DNA of 64,000 nt. Source: Mycobacterium sp. ITM-2016-00316. GTDB lineage: Bacteria; Actinomycetota; Actinomycetes; Mycobacteriales; Mycobacteriaceae. The DNA lies in NCBI RefSeq assembly GCF_002968335.2, contig NZ_CP134398.1, forward strand, positions 4,030,001 to 4,094,000, in the 5' to 3' direction. Positions 15,529 through 25,494 of this stretch are shown here, piece after piece (position 1 is the stretch's first letter; each line of letters opens with the position of its first letter). The notes under the pieces are model-generated. The model was not told the origin of the DNA, did not search any database, and saw only the letters and a list, made by a program, of their open reading frames with translations. The position numbers were made by a program, and so were the translations under genes.

Positions 15529-18500
15529 TTGGTCCCAGTCGTCCTGCCGGACCGTTGCCGCTGCCGTGGCGTCCGGCATCACACTGCCGGTTCCCGGCGT
15601 CGACAACGACCATCCGGCCACACCCTCACAGACCAGGTCGGTCGGCATGGACACCTGTGTGGGCACCGGCACCGGGAGTCCACTCACCGAAGGCATGTTG
15701 AGCTGGGGTGTCGGCAGCATGCCGGTCAGACCTGTTCCGCTCGGCATGCCGAGTGAGGGCTGCGGCAGCATCTCGGCCAGGATGCCGGTCACACCGGCCA
15801 ACGGCGCCATGACCATCCCCGGAATACCCGATGCCGCGCCGGCTGCGGGTGCCATGACGCCGGGAATCCCGGCGAAGGCCGCACCGCTACCACTGCTCAC
15901 GCCTGCACCGCCGCCTCCCACTGCGGCGGCAGGGGCCGCCGCCTGAACGGCTGCCACCGCGGGTGCGGTCACGGCCTGCACGGCTCCCAGTCCGCCGGTG
16001 CTGGCCATCAGCGGCCCGACGACCGCGGCGTTCACGCCACCGGCTCCGGCGCCACCCGCTCCGGCTGCGCCCGTTGCGCCACCGCCGGCCGCGCCACCAC
16101 CGGCAGCGCCACCGCCACCGGCACCCGCACCGCCCGCTCCGGCACCGCCTGCACCGCCACCGCCACCAGCTCCGGCTCCACCTGCACCGCCGCCCGCCGC
16201 GCCGCCGCCACCCGCTCCACCGGCACCCGCGCCGCCGCCACCTGCACCGCCGGCCGCTCCGCCGCCGCCACCCGCTCCGGCACCACCGGCGCCACCACCG
16301 CCGCCGGCGCCAGCGCCTCCAGCGCCACCACCGGCTCCGGCACCGCCGGCTCCGGCTCCCGCGTCACCCGCGGGGATCGCCACCGCGGCCGCGTCCTCGA
16401 TCGCACCGGCGGCTGGGCCGCCGACACCGGCTGCGTCCGCGAGCGGGAGTCCACCACCGGTGCCCGCGGCATCGGCGAGCGGAAGTCCGCCACCGCCGGA
16501 GCCCTGGGCGATGACACCTTCGGCAGCGGCGAGGCCGCCGGGTGCCGCGCCTGCGGCATTGTCGAGGATTCCTCCGTTGAGTCCGGTGTTGGCCATCAAC
16601 GGTCCGACCACCGACGTGTCCACCAACGGAGTGCCCGCAGGTACACCGGCTGCATCCACCAACGGAGCACCGGCAGGCGCGCCGCCCGCGATCGGGGCGC
16701 CGCCACCAACGGGCGCACCCCCACCAACCGGGGCACCTCCACCAACGGGAGCGCCACCACCAACCGGGGCACCTCCACCGACGGGAGCGCCACCACCGGC
16801 ACCTGCAGGAGCACCGCCTGCGGCACCGCCGCCTACAGGGGCTCCGCCACCCGCACCACCGGCTGCCGGGGCACCGCCGCCGACAGCACCCACATCTCCA
16901 CCGGCACCTGCGCCGCCCGCTCCGGCACCACCTGCACCAGCGCCGCCACCGGCGGCACCTCCGCCACCGGCGGCTCCTCCGCCTGCCGCTCCGGCACCAC
17001 CCGCGGCACCGCCGCCGGCAGCACCGCCTCCGGCCACCGCCGGTGCCGCAGCTTGGACAACAGCACCACCGGGCGCGGCGGCCGCGGCTCCTGCATCAGC
17101 GACCACTGCTGCGGGTGCACCGCCGACCGCGGCACCGGGGGCGCCACCGACAACTCCCCCGGGAACGCCGGCACCGCCGGGCACATCGATGCCCGGAATG
17201 CTGATGTCGGGTACCTCGATGTCGATATCGGGCACAGAAATCTCGGCTGGGGGCCCGGCCACCTGGACCGGCGGCGCGTGAACCTCGATCGGAGGTGCCG
17301 CCACTTCCACCGGAGGCGCGGCCACCTCGACGGGCGGCAACGCAACCTCGACAGGAGGCGCAGCGACCTCAACCGGCGGCAACGCAACCTCAACAGGAGG
17401 CGCAGCCACCTCAACCGGCGGCAACGCGACCTCAACCGGCGGCGCAGCCACCTCAACCGGCGGCAACGCAACCTCAACCGGAGGCGCAGCCACGGCAAGC
17501 TCGACCGGAGCACCGCCTACGCCGCCGCCACCGGCACCCCCTTCGACCACTGCTCCGACGGGAACCGCGCCACCACCCGCTCCACCTGCAGCTCCACCGC
17601 CACCGGCACCAGCGCCACCGCCGCCACCAGCGCCGGCTCCACCGCCGCCAGCCGCGCCACCACCACCGGCACCAGCCCCACCACCTGCAGCTCCACCGCC
17701 TCCGGCACCACCGGCGCCTGCACCGGCGTCACCGCCACCGATCGCGGCGGCAGGAGCCGCGCCTTCACCGCCACCGATCACCGGTGCGGCAGCCGCGGGA
17801 GCAGCCGCGGCGCCATCGATGACTGCCGCAGCGGGAACACCAGCGTCAACTGCCGGCGGGACGACCGCAGCGGCATCGACGATCGGGCCGGCCGGCGGAC
17901 CGGCGGGCCCGACATTCGCGGCCGCGGGATGAATCACTCCGCCACCCGGCGCACCGCCGCCACCACCGCCTTCGCCACCACCGGCGCCCGGCACACCACC
18001 CTGGCCGACATGTGCAGCGGCGTCGGCGAGTGGTGCACCATCACCGACCGCACCGGGGATCGGTGCGCCCGCGGTATCCACGACTGCGGCCGGGGCTCCA
18101 CCCGCAACGCCCGCGGCATCCGCCAGCGGTGCACCGAGAGGTGCTCCACCCGCAATGGGCGCGCCGCCTGCCAGAGGTGCACCGACACCGCCGGCCCCGC
18201 CGGTGCCGGCTCCACCCGCACCACCGCCGGCCGCACCGGCACCGCCCGCACCACCGCCGGCCGCACCCGCACCGCCCGCACCACCGCCGGCCGCGCCCGC
18301 ACCGGCACCGCCTGCGCCACCCGCTGCACCGCCGGCCGCGCCCGCACCACCCGCACCGCCACCGGCCGCACCGGCCCCACCGGCCCCACCAGCGCCGCCG
18401 GCGCCGCCCGCGGTGCCCCCGGCCGCACCCGCGGCGGGAATCGCGCCGGCCGCGGTCGCAGGGGGGATGACCACAGGCGGGGTGCCGGCACCGGTGAACG

Positions 18501-18702
18501 GTGCCGCGATGCCCTGCAGCGACTGACCCACATCGGGCGGGGAGGCAGCCAGCTGCTGCACCATGCCGACACAGGGCACACCACCCGCGCTCGACTGCAA
18601 CGCCGGTTGAGCCTGAGCCACCGCGCTCAGCAAAAGAGGCGGCGTGCACAATGCCGCCGCAGCAATCATGCTGACGGCCAGCCGATTCGACTTACTCACC
18701 AT
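15505..18702 (-). CDS. Very large secreted Gly/Ala/Pro-rich repeat protein
   Basis: About 1,065 residues. ATG 18702 (MVSKSNRL) has GGGGA a few bases upstream and opens a Sec signal peptide ending near AVAQA-QPA, so the protein is exported. A short N-terminal module has one Cys (GGVPCVGM). Long Gly/Ala low-complexity tracts (AGGAGG, GAGGGG) follow. In the middle is a regular Pro-Pro-Val-Glu-Val-Ala-x heptad array, then PDIDIEVPDISIPG and more Gly-rich sequence including GGAPVGGGAPVGG. The C-terminal 120 residues are non-repetitive, with a second Cys (DLVCEGVAG). It is not PE-PGRS: no PE domain. Function unknown; a surface or cell-wall structural role is a guess. An upstream ATG at 18723 is possible. 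Confidence 0.78.
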   Translation of the reverse strand: MVSKSNRLAVSMIAAAALCTPPLLLSAVAQAQPALQSSAGGVPCVGMVQQLAASPPDVGQSLQGIAAPFTGAGTPPVVIPPATAAGAIPAAGAAGGTAGGAGGAGGAGGAGAAGGGAGGAGAAGGAAGGAGGAGAGAAGGGAGGAGAAGGGAGGAGAAGGGAGGAGTGGAGGVGAPLAGGAPIAGGAPLGAPLADAAGVAGGAPAAVVDTAGAPIPGAVGDGAPLADAAAHVGQGGVPGAGGGEGGGGGGAPGGGVIHPAAANVGPAGPPAGPIVDAAAVVPPAVDAGVPAAAVIDGAAAAPAAAAPVIGGGEGAAPAAAIGGGDAGAGAGGAGGGGAAGGGAGAGGGGAAGGGGAGAGGGGGAGAGGGGAAGGAGGGAVPVGAVVEGGAGGGGVGGAPVELAVAAPPVEVALPPVEVAAPPVEVALPPVEVAAPPVEVALPPVEVAAPPVEVALPPVEVAAPPVEVAAPPIEVHAPPVQVAGPPAEISVPDIDIEVPDISIPGIDVPGGAGVPGGVVGGAPGAAVGGAPAAVVADAGAAAAAPGGAVVQAAAPAVAGGGAAGGGAAGGAGAAGGGAAGGGGAAGGGAGAGGAGAGGAGAGGDVGAVGGGAPAAGGAGGGAPVGGGAAGGAPAGAGGGAPVGGGAPVGGGAPVGGGAPVGGGAPVGGGAPIAGGAPAGAPLVDAAGVPAGTPLVDTSVVGPLMANTGLNGGILDNAAGAAPGGLAAAEGVIAQGSGGGGLPLADAAGTGGGLPLADAAGVGGPAAGAIEDAAAVAIPAGDAGAGAGGAGAGGGAGGAGAGGGGGAGGAGAGGGGGAAGGAGGGGAGAGGAGGGGAAGGGAGGAGAGGGGGAGGAGAGGAGAGGGGAAGGGAAGGGATGAAGAGGAGAGGVNAAVVGPLMASTGGLGAVQAVTAPAVAAVQAAAPAAAVGGGGAGVSSGSGAAFAGIPGVMAPAAGAASGIPGMVMAPLAGVTGILAEMLPQPSLGMPSGTGLTGMLPTPQLNMPSVSGLPVPVPTQVSMPTDLVCEGVAGWSLSTPGTGSVMPDATAAATVRQDDWDQSPKRAGQ
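17283..17496 (-). repeat. 21-bp (heptad-encoding) tandem repeat array within the repeat protein
   Basis: About ten consecutive 21-bp units encode PPVEVAL and PPVEVAA in alternation, giving a 42-bp superperiod that is nearly identical at the DNA level in the middle units. The last units degrade to PPIEVHA and PPVQVAG. Likely prone to copy-number change. Confidence 0.85.
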
Positions 18703-18930
18703 GTCATCCCCAAGCGCTTTCATATTGACGTCGCAGTCAGGGAGAAAGGTAAATGACATCCATGCAACTTCCCGGCGCGACAGATGGGACGGTTACCGTT
18801 CCGATGCAAAGGAGATCCGGGGCTGTGACAGAAGGGGGCAAAATCCCTGGACAACGCAGCTGATCAGGCGTTCCGGCGACACGACCGACCTCCGGCTCCA
18901 GGCACCACACCCGGTACGTAGCCTGATGCC
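18703..18930. other. Divergent intergenic region (repeat-protein gene / echA14)
   Basis: A 228-nt region between two divergent starts. On the plus side TAGCCT at 18919-18924 is a probable -10 for echA14. Nothing else clear was seen. Confidence 0.5.
18919..18924 (+). promoter_or_regulatory. Putative leaderless-promoter -10 (echA14)
   Basis: TAGCCT fits TANNNT and lies 6 nt before ATG 18931, which has no Shine-Dalgarno sequence. Confidence 0.45.
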
Positions 18931-19683
18931 ATGTCAGACCTCGTTCTCGTCGACGTCGCCGATCACGTCGCCACCGTCACCGTCAACGATCCCGACCGTC
19001 GCAACGCGGTGACCGCCGAAATCTCGGCAGCCTTGCGTGCCGCGATCGATGCCGCCGAAGCAAACACCGATGTGCATGCCGTCGTGGTGACCGGCGCGGG
19101 CAAGGCGTTCTGCGCGGGTGCGGACCTGACCGCACTCGGTGAAGCCGCCGAGGAAGGACTGCGGGTCATCTACGACGGGTTCCTGGCCGTCGCCAACTGC
19201 ACGTTGCCCACCATCGCTGCGGTCAACGGCGCCGCCGTCGGCGCAGGACTCAACCTCGCACTCGCAGCCGATGTCCGAATCGCCGGTCCCGCAGCGCTTT
19301 TCGATCCACGTTTCCAGAAGCTCGGCATCCACCCCGGCGGCGGTGCGACCTGGATGCTGCAACGCGGTGTCGGCCCCCAGGTGGCGCGCGCTGCGCTGTT
19401 GTTCGGCAAACGCTTCGACGCCGACGAGGCGGTGCGCTACGGCTTGGCCCTCGAAATCGCAGACGATCCGGTCGCCGCGGCACAGCAACTCGCGGCCGGC
19501 CCGGCCTCCGCGCCCCGTGACGTGGTGATCGCGACCAAGGCGTCGATGCGCGCGACCGCCAACCCGGGATTTGTGGACAGCGCGCAGCACGCAATCGCCG
19601 TCGACGTGGAGATCACCCCACAGGCGCGGTCCATCGAATCACCGGAGTTCCAGAGCCGGCTGGCCGCGGCCAAGAAGAGCTGA
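18931..19683 (+). CDS. echA14: Enoyl-CoA hydratase/isomerase family protein (EchA14-like)
   Basis: A 250-residue crotonase-fold protein matching Rv2486 by position. The CoA/oxyanion-hole motif is [10 protein letters not shown], and [21 protein letters not shown] is the typical second motif. The two Glu residues that do hydratase chemistry seem absent: the usual FGxPExxLG reads FDPRFQKLG, and the second Glu position falls in an Ala/Arg segment (QVARAAL). It may therefore catalyse a different crotonase reaction, or bind acyl-CoA without hydration. The start has a leaderless-type promoter. It is convergent with, and 14 nt from, the bkdC stop. Confidence 0.82.
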   Translation: MSDLVLVDVADHVATVTVNDPDRRNAVTAEISAALRAAIDAAEANTDVHAVVVTGAGKAFCAGADLTALGEAAEEGLRVIYDGFLAVANCTLPTIAAVNGAAVGAGLNLALAADVRIAGPAALFDPRFQKLGIHPGGGATWMLQRGVGPQVARAALLFGKRFDADEAVRYGLALEIADDPVAAAQQLAAGPASAPRDVVIATKASMRATANPGFVDSAQHAIAVDVEITPQARSIESPEFQSRLAAAKKS

Positions 19684-19697
19684 CGACGTCGGCAGGG

Positions 19698-20813
19698 CTA
19701 CAGGTCAGCCAGCGCCAGCTCGGGGGTTTCGATCAGCTCACGCAGATCGGTCAGGAACGCCGCGACCTGGGCGCCATCGGCGATGCGGTGATCGAAGGCG
19801 CACGTCAATGACATGGTCGGGCGGGCGACCACCACATCGTCGATCACCACTGCCCGCGGTTTCAGCGAACCCATACCCAAGATGGCCGCCTCCGGGTAGT
19901 TGATCACCGGTACCCCGTCATCGAGACCGAGCGCCCCGAAGTTGGACACCGTGAACGTCGAGCCCATCAGCTCGGTCGGGCGTAGCCCGCCGTGACGCGC
20001 ACCATCGATCAACCGGTTGACCTCGGCGTCGAGTTCGCGGGTATTGCGCTTCTGGGCGTCGGCGACGACCGGTACCAGCAGCCCACGTGGGGTGGCAACC
20101 CCGATACCCAGATGCACCGCCGAATGCGGGTGGATGCGCGGGCCGTCGGTGGTGTCCACCCATGTCGCATTGAGCAGCGGATGGCGTTGCAGCACCAGGG
20201 TCAACAGCCGCAGGGTCAGCACGAACGGCGTGACCTGCAGCCGATCCCGCAGCCTCAGCAACGCAGCACAGTCCACCTGCACACCGGCATGCGCGTCGGG
20301 AATCTGGCTGCGGGACAACGTCATCCGCCTAGCCATCTCGGCCTGCACGCCCGAGGGCACCTGCATGTCCGGGGTGGCCGCCGCAGCCAGCACATCATCG
20401 CGCGTGACGATGCGATCCGGGCCCGACGGTGCCACCTCGGTGAGGTCCACCTGAAGTTCGCGGGCCAGCTTGCGGACCGGCGGCTTGGCCCGCGCCCGCC
20501 GGGAGGTATCCATCCGGTCATCGGTGCCATAACCCACCAGCACCGACTTCTGCGCCGCCCCGGCGATGCGCACCAGCACCGCACCGACGGCCAGCGTGTC
20601 CCCCTCCTGCCCACCGAGTGCAGCGACGCGACCGGCGTAGGGACTGGGAATCTCCACCTCGGCCTTGTTGGTCTCCAGGGTGCACAGTGTCTGGTTCAGC
20701 GCCACCTCATCACCGACGGCCACCGACCAGCCGGTGATGGTGGCTTCTTCCAGACCCTCGCCGAGATCGGGGACGCGGAATTCGAGGAGCTGCGGCCCAT
20801 CGGTATCACTCAT
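19698..20813 (-). CDS. bkdC: Branched-chain alpha-keto acid dehydrogenase E2 (dihydrolipoamide acyltransferase)
   Basis: A 371-residue E2 subunit (Rv2495c type). There is one N-terminal lipoyl domain with the lipoyl-Lys motif [14 protein letters not shown] (near residue 44), a peripheral-subunit-binding domain ([16 protein letters not shown]...IVTRDDV), and a catalytic acyltransferase domain ending in FDHRIADG, the HxxxDG active site. It transfers the acyl group from lipoate to CoA in the complex with BkdA and BkdB; the E3 component is not in the window. ATG 20813 overlaps bkdB by 8 nt. Last gene of the leucine-degradation operon. Confidence 0.92.
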   Translation of the reverse strand: MSDTDGPQLLEFRVPDLGEGLEEATITGWSVAVGDEVALNQTLCTLETNKAEVEIPSPYAGRVAALGGQEGDTLAVGAVLVRIAGAAQKSVLVGYGTDDRMDTSRRARAKPPVRKLARELQVDLTEVAPSGPDRIVTRDDVLAAAATPDMQVPSGVQAEMARRMTLSRSQIPDAHAGVQVDCAALLRLRDRLQVTPFVLTLRLLTLVLQRHPLLNATWVDTTDGPRIHPHSAVHLGIGVATPRGLLVPVVADAQKRNTRELDAEVNRLIDGARHGGLRPTELMGSTFTVSNFGALGLDDGVPVINYPEAAILGMGSLKPRAVVIDDVVVARPTMSLTCAFDHRIADGAQVAAFLTDLRELIETPELALADL

Positions 20814-21849
20814 GGCCCAGCGACCTCTCCACACAGTCCAGCAGGCGGTCCACCCCGGGCAGCCAGATCTTCTCCAGCCGGGCGGGCGGGTAGGGCGTGT
20901 CGAATCCGGTGGCGCGCAACACCGGAGCTTCCAGATCGTAGAAGAGTTCCTCGGAGACGCGCGCGGCGAGCTCGGCGCCGAACCCGAGGGTCCGGGGGCC
21001 TTCGTGCATCACCACGCAGCGGCCGGTGCGGCGCACCGAGTCGGCGACGGTGTCGAAATCCAGTGGGTTGAGCGTCCGCAGGTCGATCACCTCCAGATCC
21101 CAGCCATGCTGTTCGGTGGCCAGCTGTGCCGCGCTCAGCGCGGTGTCCACCAATCCGCCGTAGGTCAGCACGCTGATATCGGAGCCCTTGCGCACCACCG
21201 CTGCGCGCCCGAACGGCAACGCCGGCGTCTCGGTGTCGACGGTGCCCCTGGTCCAGTACCGGCGTTTGGGCTCCAGATAGATGACCGGGTCCCGGCAGGT
21301 GATCGACTGCCGCAGCAGCCAGTACGCGTCGGACGGCGTCGAGGGCGCGACCACCTTCAGGCCCGCGGTGTGCAGCCAGTAGCTCTCGGTGGATTCCGAA
21401 TGATGTTCCACCGCACCGATACCGCCGAAGGACGGGATGCGCACCGTCACCGGCATGTCGACATCGCCGTGGGTGCGCATCCGGTACTTGGCCAGGTGAC
21501 TGACCATCTGGTCGAAGGCCGGGGCCGAGAATCCGTCGAACTGGATCTCGGGCACCGGCACGAACCCGCGCACCGCCATCCCGATGGCGATACCGATGAT
21601 CGCCGATTCGGCCAGGGGCGTGTCGAAACACCGCTGGTCTCCGAAGGTTTCGGCTAAACCCTCGGTCACCCGGAAGACCCCGCCCAGCGTCGCGACATCC
21701 TCACCGAACACCAGCACCCGGTCATCGGCCGCCATTGCATCGTTGAGCGCCTGGGTGATGGCCTGTGCCATCGTCATCGTCAACAACGAGGGCCGGGGTT
21801 CGGGCAGGTCGTCACCGTGCATCGAGGACCGTTCGATGATCTGGGTCAT
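20806..21849 (-). CDS. bkdB: Branched-chain alpha-keto acid dehydrogenase E1 beta
   Basis: A 347-residue transketolase-like E1 beta subunit (Rv2496c type). Family motifs include [19 protein letters not shown] near the N-terminus, [24 protein letters not shown] and the C-terminal transketolase domain ([13 protein letters not shown]...). It forms the thiamine-diphosphate active site with BkdA. ATG 21849 lies 4 nt after the bkdA stop. The longer frame upstream to 21987 is the bkdA coding region in another frame and was rejected. Confidence 0.93.
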   Translation of the reverse strand: MTQIIERSSMHGDDLPEPRPSLLTMTMAQAITQALNDAMAADDRVLVFGEDVATLGGVFRVTEGLAETFGDQRCFDTPLAESAIIGIAIGMAVRGFVPVPEIQFDGFSAPAFDQMVSHLAKYRMRTHGDVDMPVTVRIPSFGGIGAVEHHSESTESYWLHTAGLKVVAPSTPSDAYWLLRQSITCRDPVIYLEPKRRYWTRGTVDTETPALPFGRAAVVRKGSDISVLTYGGLVDTALSAAQLATEQHGWDLEVIDLRTLNPLDFDTVADSVRRTGRCVVMHEGPRTLGFGAELAARVSEELFYDLEAPVLRATGFDTPYPPARLEKIWLPGVDRLLDCVERSLGHE

Positions 21850-21853
21850 GTCC

Positions 21854-22936
21854 TCAGTCCTTACCCAACTCGACGAGTAGCTGATCGCGCTGTCTGGCCA
21901 GCTCCGGGGTGATCTCGTGATAGACGGTGTCGAAGACCTCGGCAATGTCCATATCGGGTGCGCCGACGAGGGCGTCGCGCAACTCACCGCGCAGCCGCGC
22001 CGCCCGGGCCTCGGCTCGCTCGGTGAGCCGATCCGTCAGCACCCCAACGGATTTGAGATACGTCTCATACCGCTGGATCGGGTCGCGGGCCGCCCACTGC
22101 TCGACTTCCTTGGCCGAGCGGTAGCGGGTCGGATCATCGGAGGTGGTGTGCGGCCCCATCCGGTAGGTCAGCGCTTCGATGAAGGTCGGCCCGCCCCCGT
22201 CGCGGGCGCGCTGCGCGGCCTGGCTCATCACCGCAAAACAGGCCAGCACATCGTTGCCGTCGACGCGGACGGCCGGCATGCCGTACCCGGCCGCGCGGTG
22301 CGCCAGCGACTGCGCGGCGTGTTGCCGGGCGACGGGTACCGAGATGGCCCACTGATTGTTCTGCACGAAGAACACGCACGGCGCCTGGAACACGGCGGCG
22401 AGGTTCAGCGCCTCATGGGCGTCACCCTCGGACGTGGCGCCGTCGCCCATGAAGGCCACCGTCACCGAGGCCTCGCCGAGGCGCTGGGCGGCCATCGCCG
22501 CACCCACCGCGTGCAGGCCGTGCGTGCCGATCTGGATGCAGATGGGCGCACAGCACTTGTCGGTGAACGACAGCCCGCCGTGCCAGGTCCCGCGCCACAC
22601 CGCACCCATGTGGGCGGGCGCGATGCCGCGGGTCAGGAATGCGCCGAGTTCGCGGTACTGCGGGAACAGCCAGTCGGTTTTGCGCAGGCAGGCCACCGCG
22701 CCGACCTGGGCTGCCTCCTGTCCGCGGCAGGAGGCATACAGGGCGAGCTCGCCCTGGCGCTGCAGGTTGACGAACTCGCTGTCCAGTGCGCGGGTGACGA
22801 CCATCTGCTCGTAGAGCCAGGCCAGCGTCTCGGGCGGCAGGTCGCGGCGGTAGCGGTGTTCGTCGCTCGGCGTCCCGTCGGGGCGGAGCAACTGCACCAG
22901 CCCGTCATCAACCGTCGCGTCATCGAAACCAGCCAT
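21854..22936 (-). CDS. bkdA: Branched-chain alpha-keto acid dehydrogenase E1 alpha
   Basis: A 360-residue E1 alpha subunit (Rv2497c type). The thiamine-diphosphate motif is MGDGATSEGDAHEALN followed by FVQNNQW, and the phosphorylation-loop segment RMGPHTTSDDPTRYR is present. It decarboxylates branched 2-oxoacids, including that from leucine. ATG 22936 has an ideal GGAGG 5 nt upstream and is preferred over 22960. A 94-nt gap to citE has no recognisable structure. Confidence 0.94.
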   Translation of the reverse strand: MAGFDDATVDDGLVQLLRPDGTPSDEHRYRRDLPPETLAWLYEQMVVTRALDSEFVNLQRQGELALYASCRGQEAAQVGAVACLRKTDWLFPQYRELGAFLTRGIAPAHMGAVWRGTWHGGLSFTDKCCAPICIQIGTHGLHAVGAAMAAQRLGEASVTVAFMGDGATSEGDAHEALNLAAVFQAPCVFFVQNNQWAISVPVARQHAAQSLAHRAAGYGMPAVRVDGNDVLACFAVMSQAAQRARDGGGPTFIEALTYRMGPHTTSDDPTRYRSAKEVEQWAARDPIQRYETYLKSVGVLTDRLTERAEARAARLRGELRDALVGAPDMDIAEVFDTVYHEITPELARQRDQLLVELGKD

Positions 22937-23030
22937 ACCGCCTCCTTCAGGTGGCGACATGTTCGGCCGCCATTCCGTGAGGTGCTCGGCACGGCTGCGG
23001 TCGGTGCGACCCCCTGGTCAGGGGCGCCGG

Positions 23031-23843
23031 CTAGCTACCGGGGTGAGGCGCAAGCTGGACGATCCGCTCCGCCCGCCGCAGTACCGGGGCATCCACCATT
23101 ATGCCCTCGAAAGCGAATGCGCCCCGCTGGTTCGTCGCGGCGGCCAGGACGTGTCGTGCCCAGTCGACCTGGTCGTCCGAGGGTGCATAGCCCTCCCGGA
23201 TGACCGTGACCTGGGTCGGGTGCAGAGCGACCTTGATGTCGAAGCCGACGGCGACGGCGTCGTCGGTCTCCCGGCGCAGCCCGTCGAGATCCTTGATGTC
23301 GATGTAGACCGAATCGAGCGCGAGCTTGCCATGGGCCTTGGCGGCCAGCAGTGACTGCGAGCGGACATGCAGGGCCACGCCGCGGTAGGAGCCATCGGGG
23401 AAACGGTTCAGCGTCCCGCCCAGCGAGCCGAACAGATCCTCGGCACCCCACATCACCCCGATCGTGTTGGCGACGGCCGCGGTGTCGGCGACCGTGAGCG
23501 CACCGAGCGGCGTCTCCACGATGAGCACCACCTCCAGCGGCGCCAGCGCGCTCACCTGCTCGGCGGCCTCGCACTTGGGCAACATGACGGTCGTATAGGC
23601 GGTGCGCTGCAGCGCCTCCAGGTCGAGCCGCTGGTCCTCGGTGCCGTGCGGGTTGATCCGGATGACGGTGCGGGACGGGTCCAGCGGCGTGTCGACGATG
23701 GCCGCACGCGCGGCCGGCTTGTCACCGGCGCCGTCCTCCAGATCGAGGATGACGACATCGGCTGCAGCCGCAGCCTTCTCGAATCGTTCCGGACGATCGG
23801 CCGGGCAGAAGATCCACGCCGGACCGATATTGTCGAGCGGCAC
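23031..23843 (-). CDS. citE: CitE-like beta-hydroxyacyl-CoA lyase
   Basis: A 270-residue HpcH/HpaI-family TIM-barrel lyase (Rv2498c type). Motifs: FCPADRPERFEKA, VILDLEDG, LIVETPLGAL and MWGAEDLFGSLGG, giving the Arg, Glu and Asp residues that hold magnesium and the acyl-CoA. The M. tuberculosis protein is reported to cleave both citramalyl-CoA and HMG-CoA, closing itaconate breakdown and leucine catabolism; the second role fits this operon. The GTG start shares one base with the maoC stop (TAGTG) and has AGGAGG just upstream. Confidence 0.9.
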   Translation of the reverse strand: MPLDNIGPAWIFCPADRPERFEKAAAAADVVILDLEDGAGDKPAARAAIVDTPLDPSRTVIRINPHGTEDQRLDLEALQRTAYTTVMLPKCEAAEQVSALAPLEVVLIVETPLGALTVADTAAVANTIGVMWGAEDLFGSLGGTLNRFPDGSYRGVALHVRSQSLLAAKAHGKLALDSVYIDIKDLDGLRRETDDAVAVGFDIKVALHPTQVTVIREGYAPSDDQVDWARHVLAAATNQRGAFAFEGIMVDAPVLRRAERIVQLAPHPGS

Positions 23844-24334
23844 TAGGCCTCCTGAGGTTTCTTGCGCACCATGGTCTTTCGCGATGCGGTCGCCACGATA
23901 TCGCCGTGCTGATTGCGGCCGGTGTGCGCGAAGGTGACGATACCTTCACCGGGCCGGCTCTTGGACTCCCGCTTGTCGACCACTTCGGACTCGGCGTAGA
24001 GGGTGTCGCCGTGGAACAGCGGTTTGGGGAAGGCGATATCGGAGAAGCCGAGGTTGCCGACGATGGTGCCCTGGGTCAGCTGGGTGACCGACAACCCGAC
24101 CAGCGTCGACAGCGTGAACATCGAGTTCACCAGCCGCTGGTGGAACGGCGGCAGCGCATCGGAGAACGCGGCATCCAGATGCAGTGCCTGGGTGTTCATG
24201 GTCAGCGTGGTGAACAGGACGTTGTCGGCCTCGGTGATGGTGCGGCCCGGCTTGTGCCGGTACAGCACACCGGTTTCGAACTCCTCGAACCAGAGGCCAC
24301 GTTGCTCGACAATGCGTTTGGGCGTGTCGGTCAC
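23843..24334 (-). CDS. MaoC-like hydratase
   Basis: A 163-residue hotdog-fold protein of the MaoC family (Rv2499c type). The NxxxxHxD hydratase motif is seen as NTQALHLDAAF, followed by PFHQRLVNSMFTLS. In M. tuberculosis this gene is tied to itaconyl-CoA hydration; in the leucine pathway the same chemistry would hydrate 3-methylglutaconyl-CoA to HMG-CoA, the substrate of the next enzyme, CitE. The GTG start overlaps the fadE19 stop (GTGA). Confidence 0.88.
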   Translation of the reverse strand: MTDTPKRIVEQRGLWFEEFETGVLYRHKPGRTITEADNVLFTTLTMNTQALHLDAAFSDALPPFHQRLVNSMFTLSTLVGLSVTQLTQGTIVGNLGFSDIAFPKPLFHGDTLYAESEVVDKRESKSRPGEGIVTFAHTGRNQHGDIVATASRKTMVRKKPQEA

Positions 24335-25494
24335 AGTCCGAGCTCCCGTCCGATCAGCATCAGTTGCACTTCGGTCGTTCCTTCGCCGATCTCGAGGATC
24401 TTGGAGTCCCGGTAATGACGGGCCACCGAGTACTCGTTCATGAAGCCGTAGCCGCCGAAGATCTGGGTGGCATCGCGTGAGTTGTCCATGGCGGCTTCAC
24501 TGGCCACCAGCTTGGCGATCGACGCGGCCTTCTTGAACGGCTTGCCCGCCAACATCAGCGCGGCGGCGTCGTAATAGGCGGTGCGGGCTATGTGGGCGCG
24601 GGCCTCCATGCGGGCGATCTTGAAGGCGATGGCCTGGTAGCTGCCGATCGCGGCGCCGAACGCCTCGCGTTCCTTGGCGTATTTCACGCTTTCGTCCACA
24701 CAGCCCTGCGCCGCGCCGACCGACAGCGCGGCGATCGCGATGCGGCCCTCATCGAGGATGCGCAGGAAGTTGGCGTAGCCGCGGCCGCGTTCACCGAGCA
24801 GGTTCTCCCGGGGCACCCGGACATCGTCGAAGCTCAACGGGTGGGTGTCCGAGGCGTTCCAGCCGACCTTGTTGTAGGCGGGTTCGGCGGTGAATCCCTT
24901 GGTGGGCACCGGCACCAGAATGGACGAGATCTCCTTCTTGCCGGTGCCGGTTTCCCCGGTGACGGCGGTGACGGTAACCAGCTTGGTGATGTCGGTACCG
25001 GAGTTGGTGATGAACTGCTTGGAGCCGTTGATGACCCAGTCACCGCCGTCGGCTTTGGCAGTGGTCTTGGTGGCGCCGGCGTCGCTGCCCCCGCCCGCCT
25101 CGGTGAGCCCGAAGGCGCCGAGCGCCTTACCGCTGGCCAGCAGCGGCAGCCATTCTTCTTTCTGTGCGTCATTGCCGAACCGGTACACCGGCATCGCGCC
25201 CAGCGAGACGCCGGCCTCCAGGGTGATGGCCACACTCTGGTCGACCTTGCCCAGTTCCTCCAGCGCTAGGCAGAGCGCGAAGTAGTCCCCACCCATGCCG
25301 CCGTACTCCTCGGGGAAAGGCAGGCCGAACAGCCCCATCTCGGCCATCCCGGCCACGACGTCGTACGGGAAGCTGTGTTCTTCATCGTGTTTGGCCGCCA
25401 CGGGTGCGACGACGCTCTGCGCGAAATCGCGCACCGTCTTGGCCAGCTGTGCGTAGTCGTCGGGCAGTGCGCCCGTGGACAGATAATCGCTCAT
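24331..25494 (-). CDS. fadE19: Acyl-CoA dehydrogenase FadE19 (isovaleryl-CoA dehydrogenase-like)
   Basis: A 387-residue FAD-dependent acyl-CoA dehydrogenase (Rv2500c type). It has the family signatures [15 protein letters not shown] and [23 protein letters not shown] Glu in the IGEGTTEVQ loop lies at the usual catalytic-base site, and LDEGR is the alternative site used by isovaleryl-CoA dehydrogenases. In this operon the expected reaction is isovaleryl-CoA to 3-methylcrotonyl-CoA. Starts in an ATGA overlap with accA1. Confidence 0.92.
   Translation of the reverse strand: MSDYLSTGALPDDYAQLAKTVRDFAQSVVAPVAAKHDEEHSFPYDVVAGMAEMGLFGLPFPEEYGGMGGDYFALCLALEELGKVDQSVAITLEAGVSLGAMPVYRFGNDAQKEEWLPLLASGKALGAFGLTEAGGGSDAGATKTTAKADGGDWVINGSKQFITNSGTDITKLVTVTAVTGETGTGKKEISSILVPVPTKGFTAEPAYNKVGWNASDTHPLSFDDVRVPRENLLGERGRGYANFLRILDEGRIAIAALSVGAAQGCVDESVKYAKEREAFGAAIGSYQAIAFKIARMEARAHIARTAYYDAAALMLAGKPFKKAASIAKLVASEAAMDNSRDATQIFGGYGFMNEYSVARHYRDSKILEIGEGTTEVQLMLIGRELGL

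Noticed and set aside
17283..17496. Regular repeats resembling a CRISPR array
   Set aside because: The units are contiguous 21-bp repeats in a coding frame, with no unique spacers and no cas genes.
15505..18702. PE-PGRS family assignment for the Gly/Ala-rich protein
   Set aside because: It has a Sec signal peptide rather than a PE domain and lacks the GGAGGN repeat pattern.
15998..18756. Plus-strand frames of 427 and 567 codons rich in Pro/Ala or Arg/Thr/Ser
   Set aside because: Mirror images of the minus-strand Gly/Ala-rich gene, which has a signal peptide and ribosome site; the plus-strand frames have neither.
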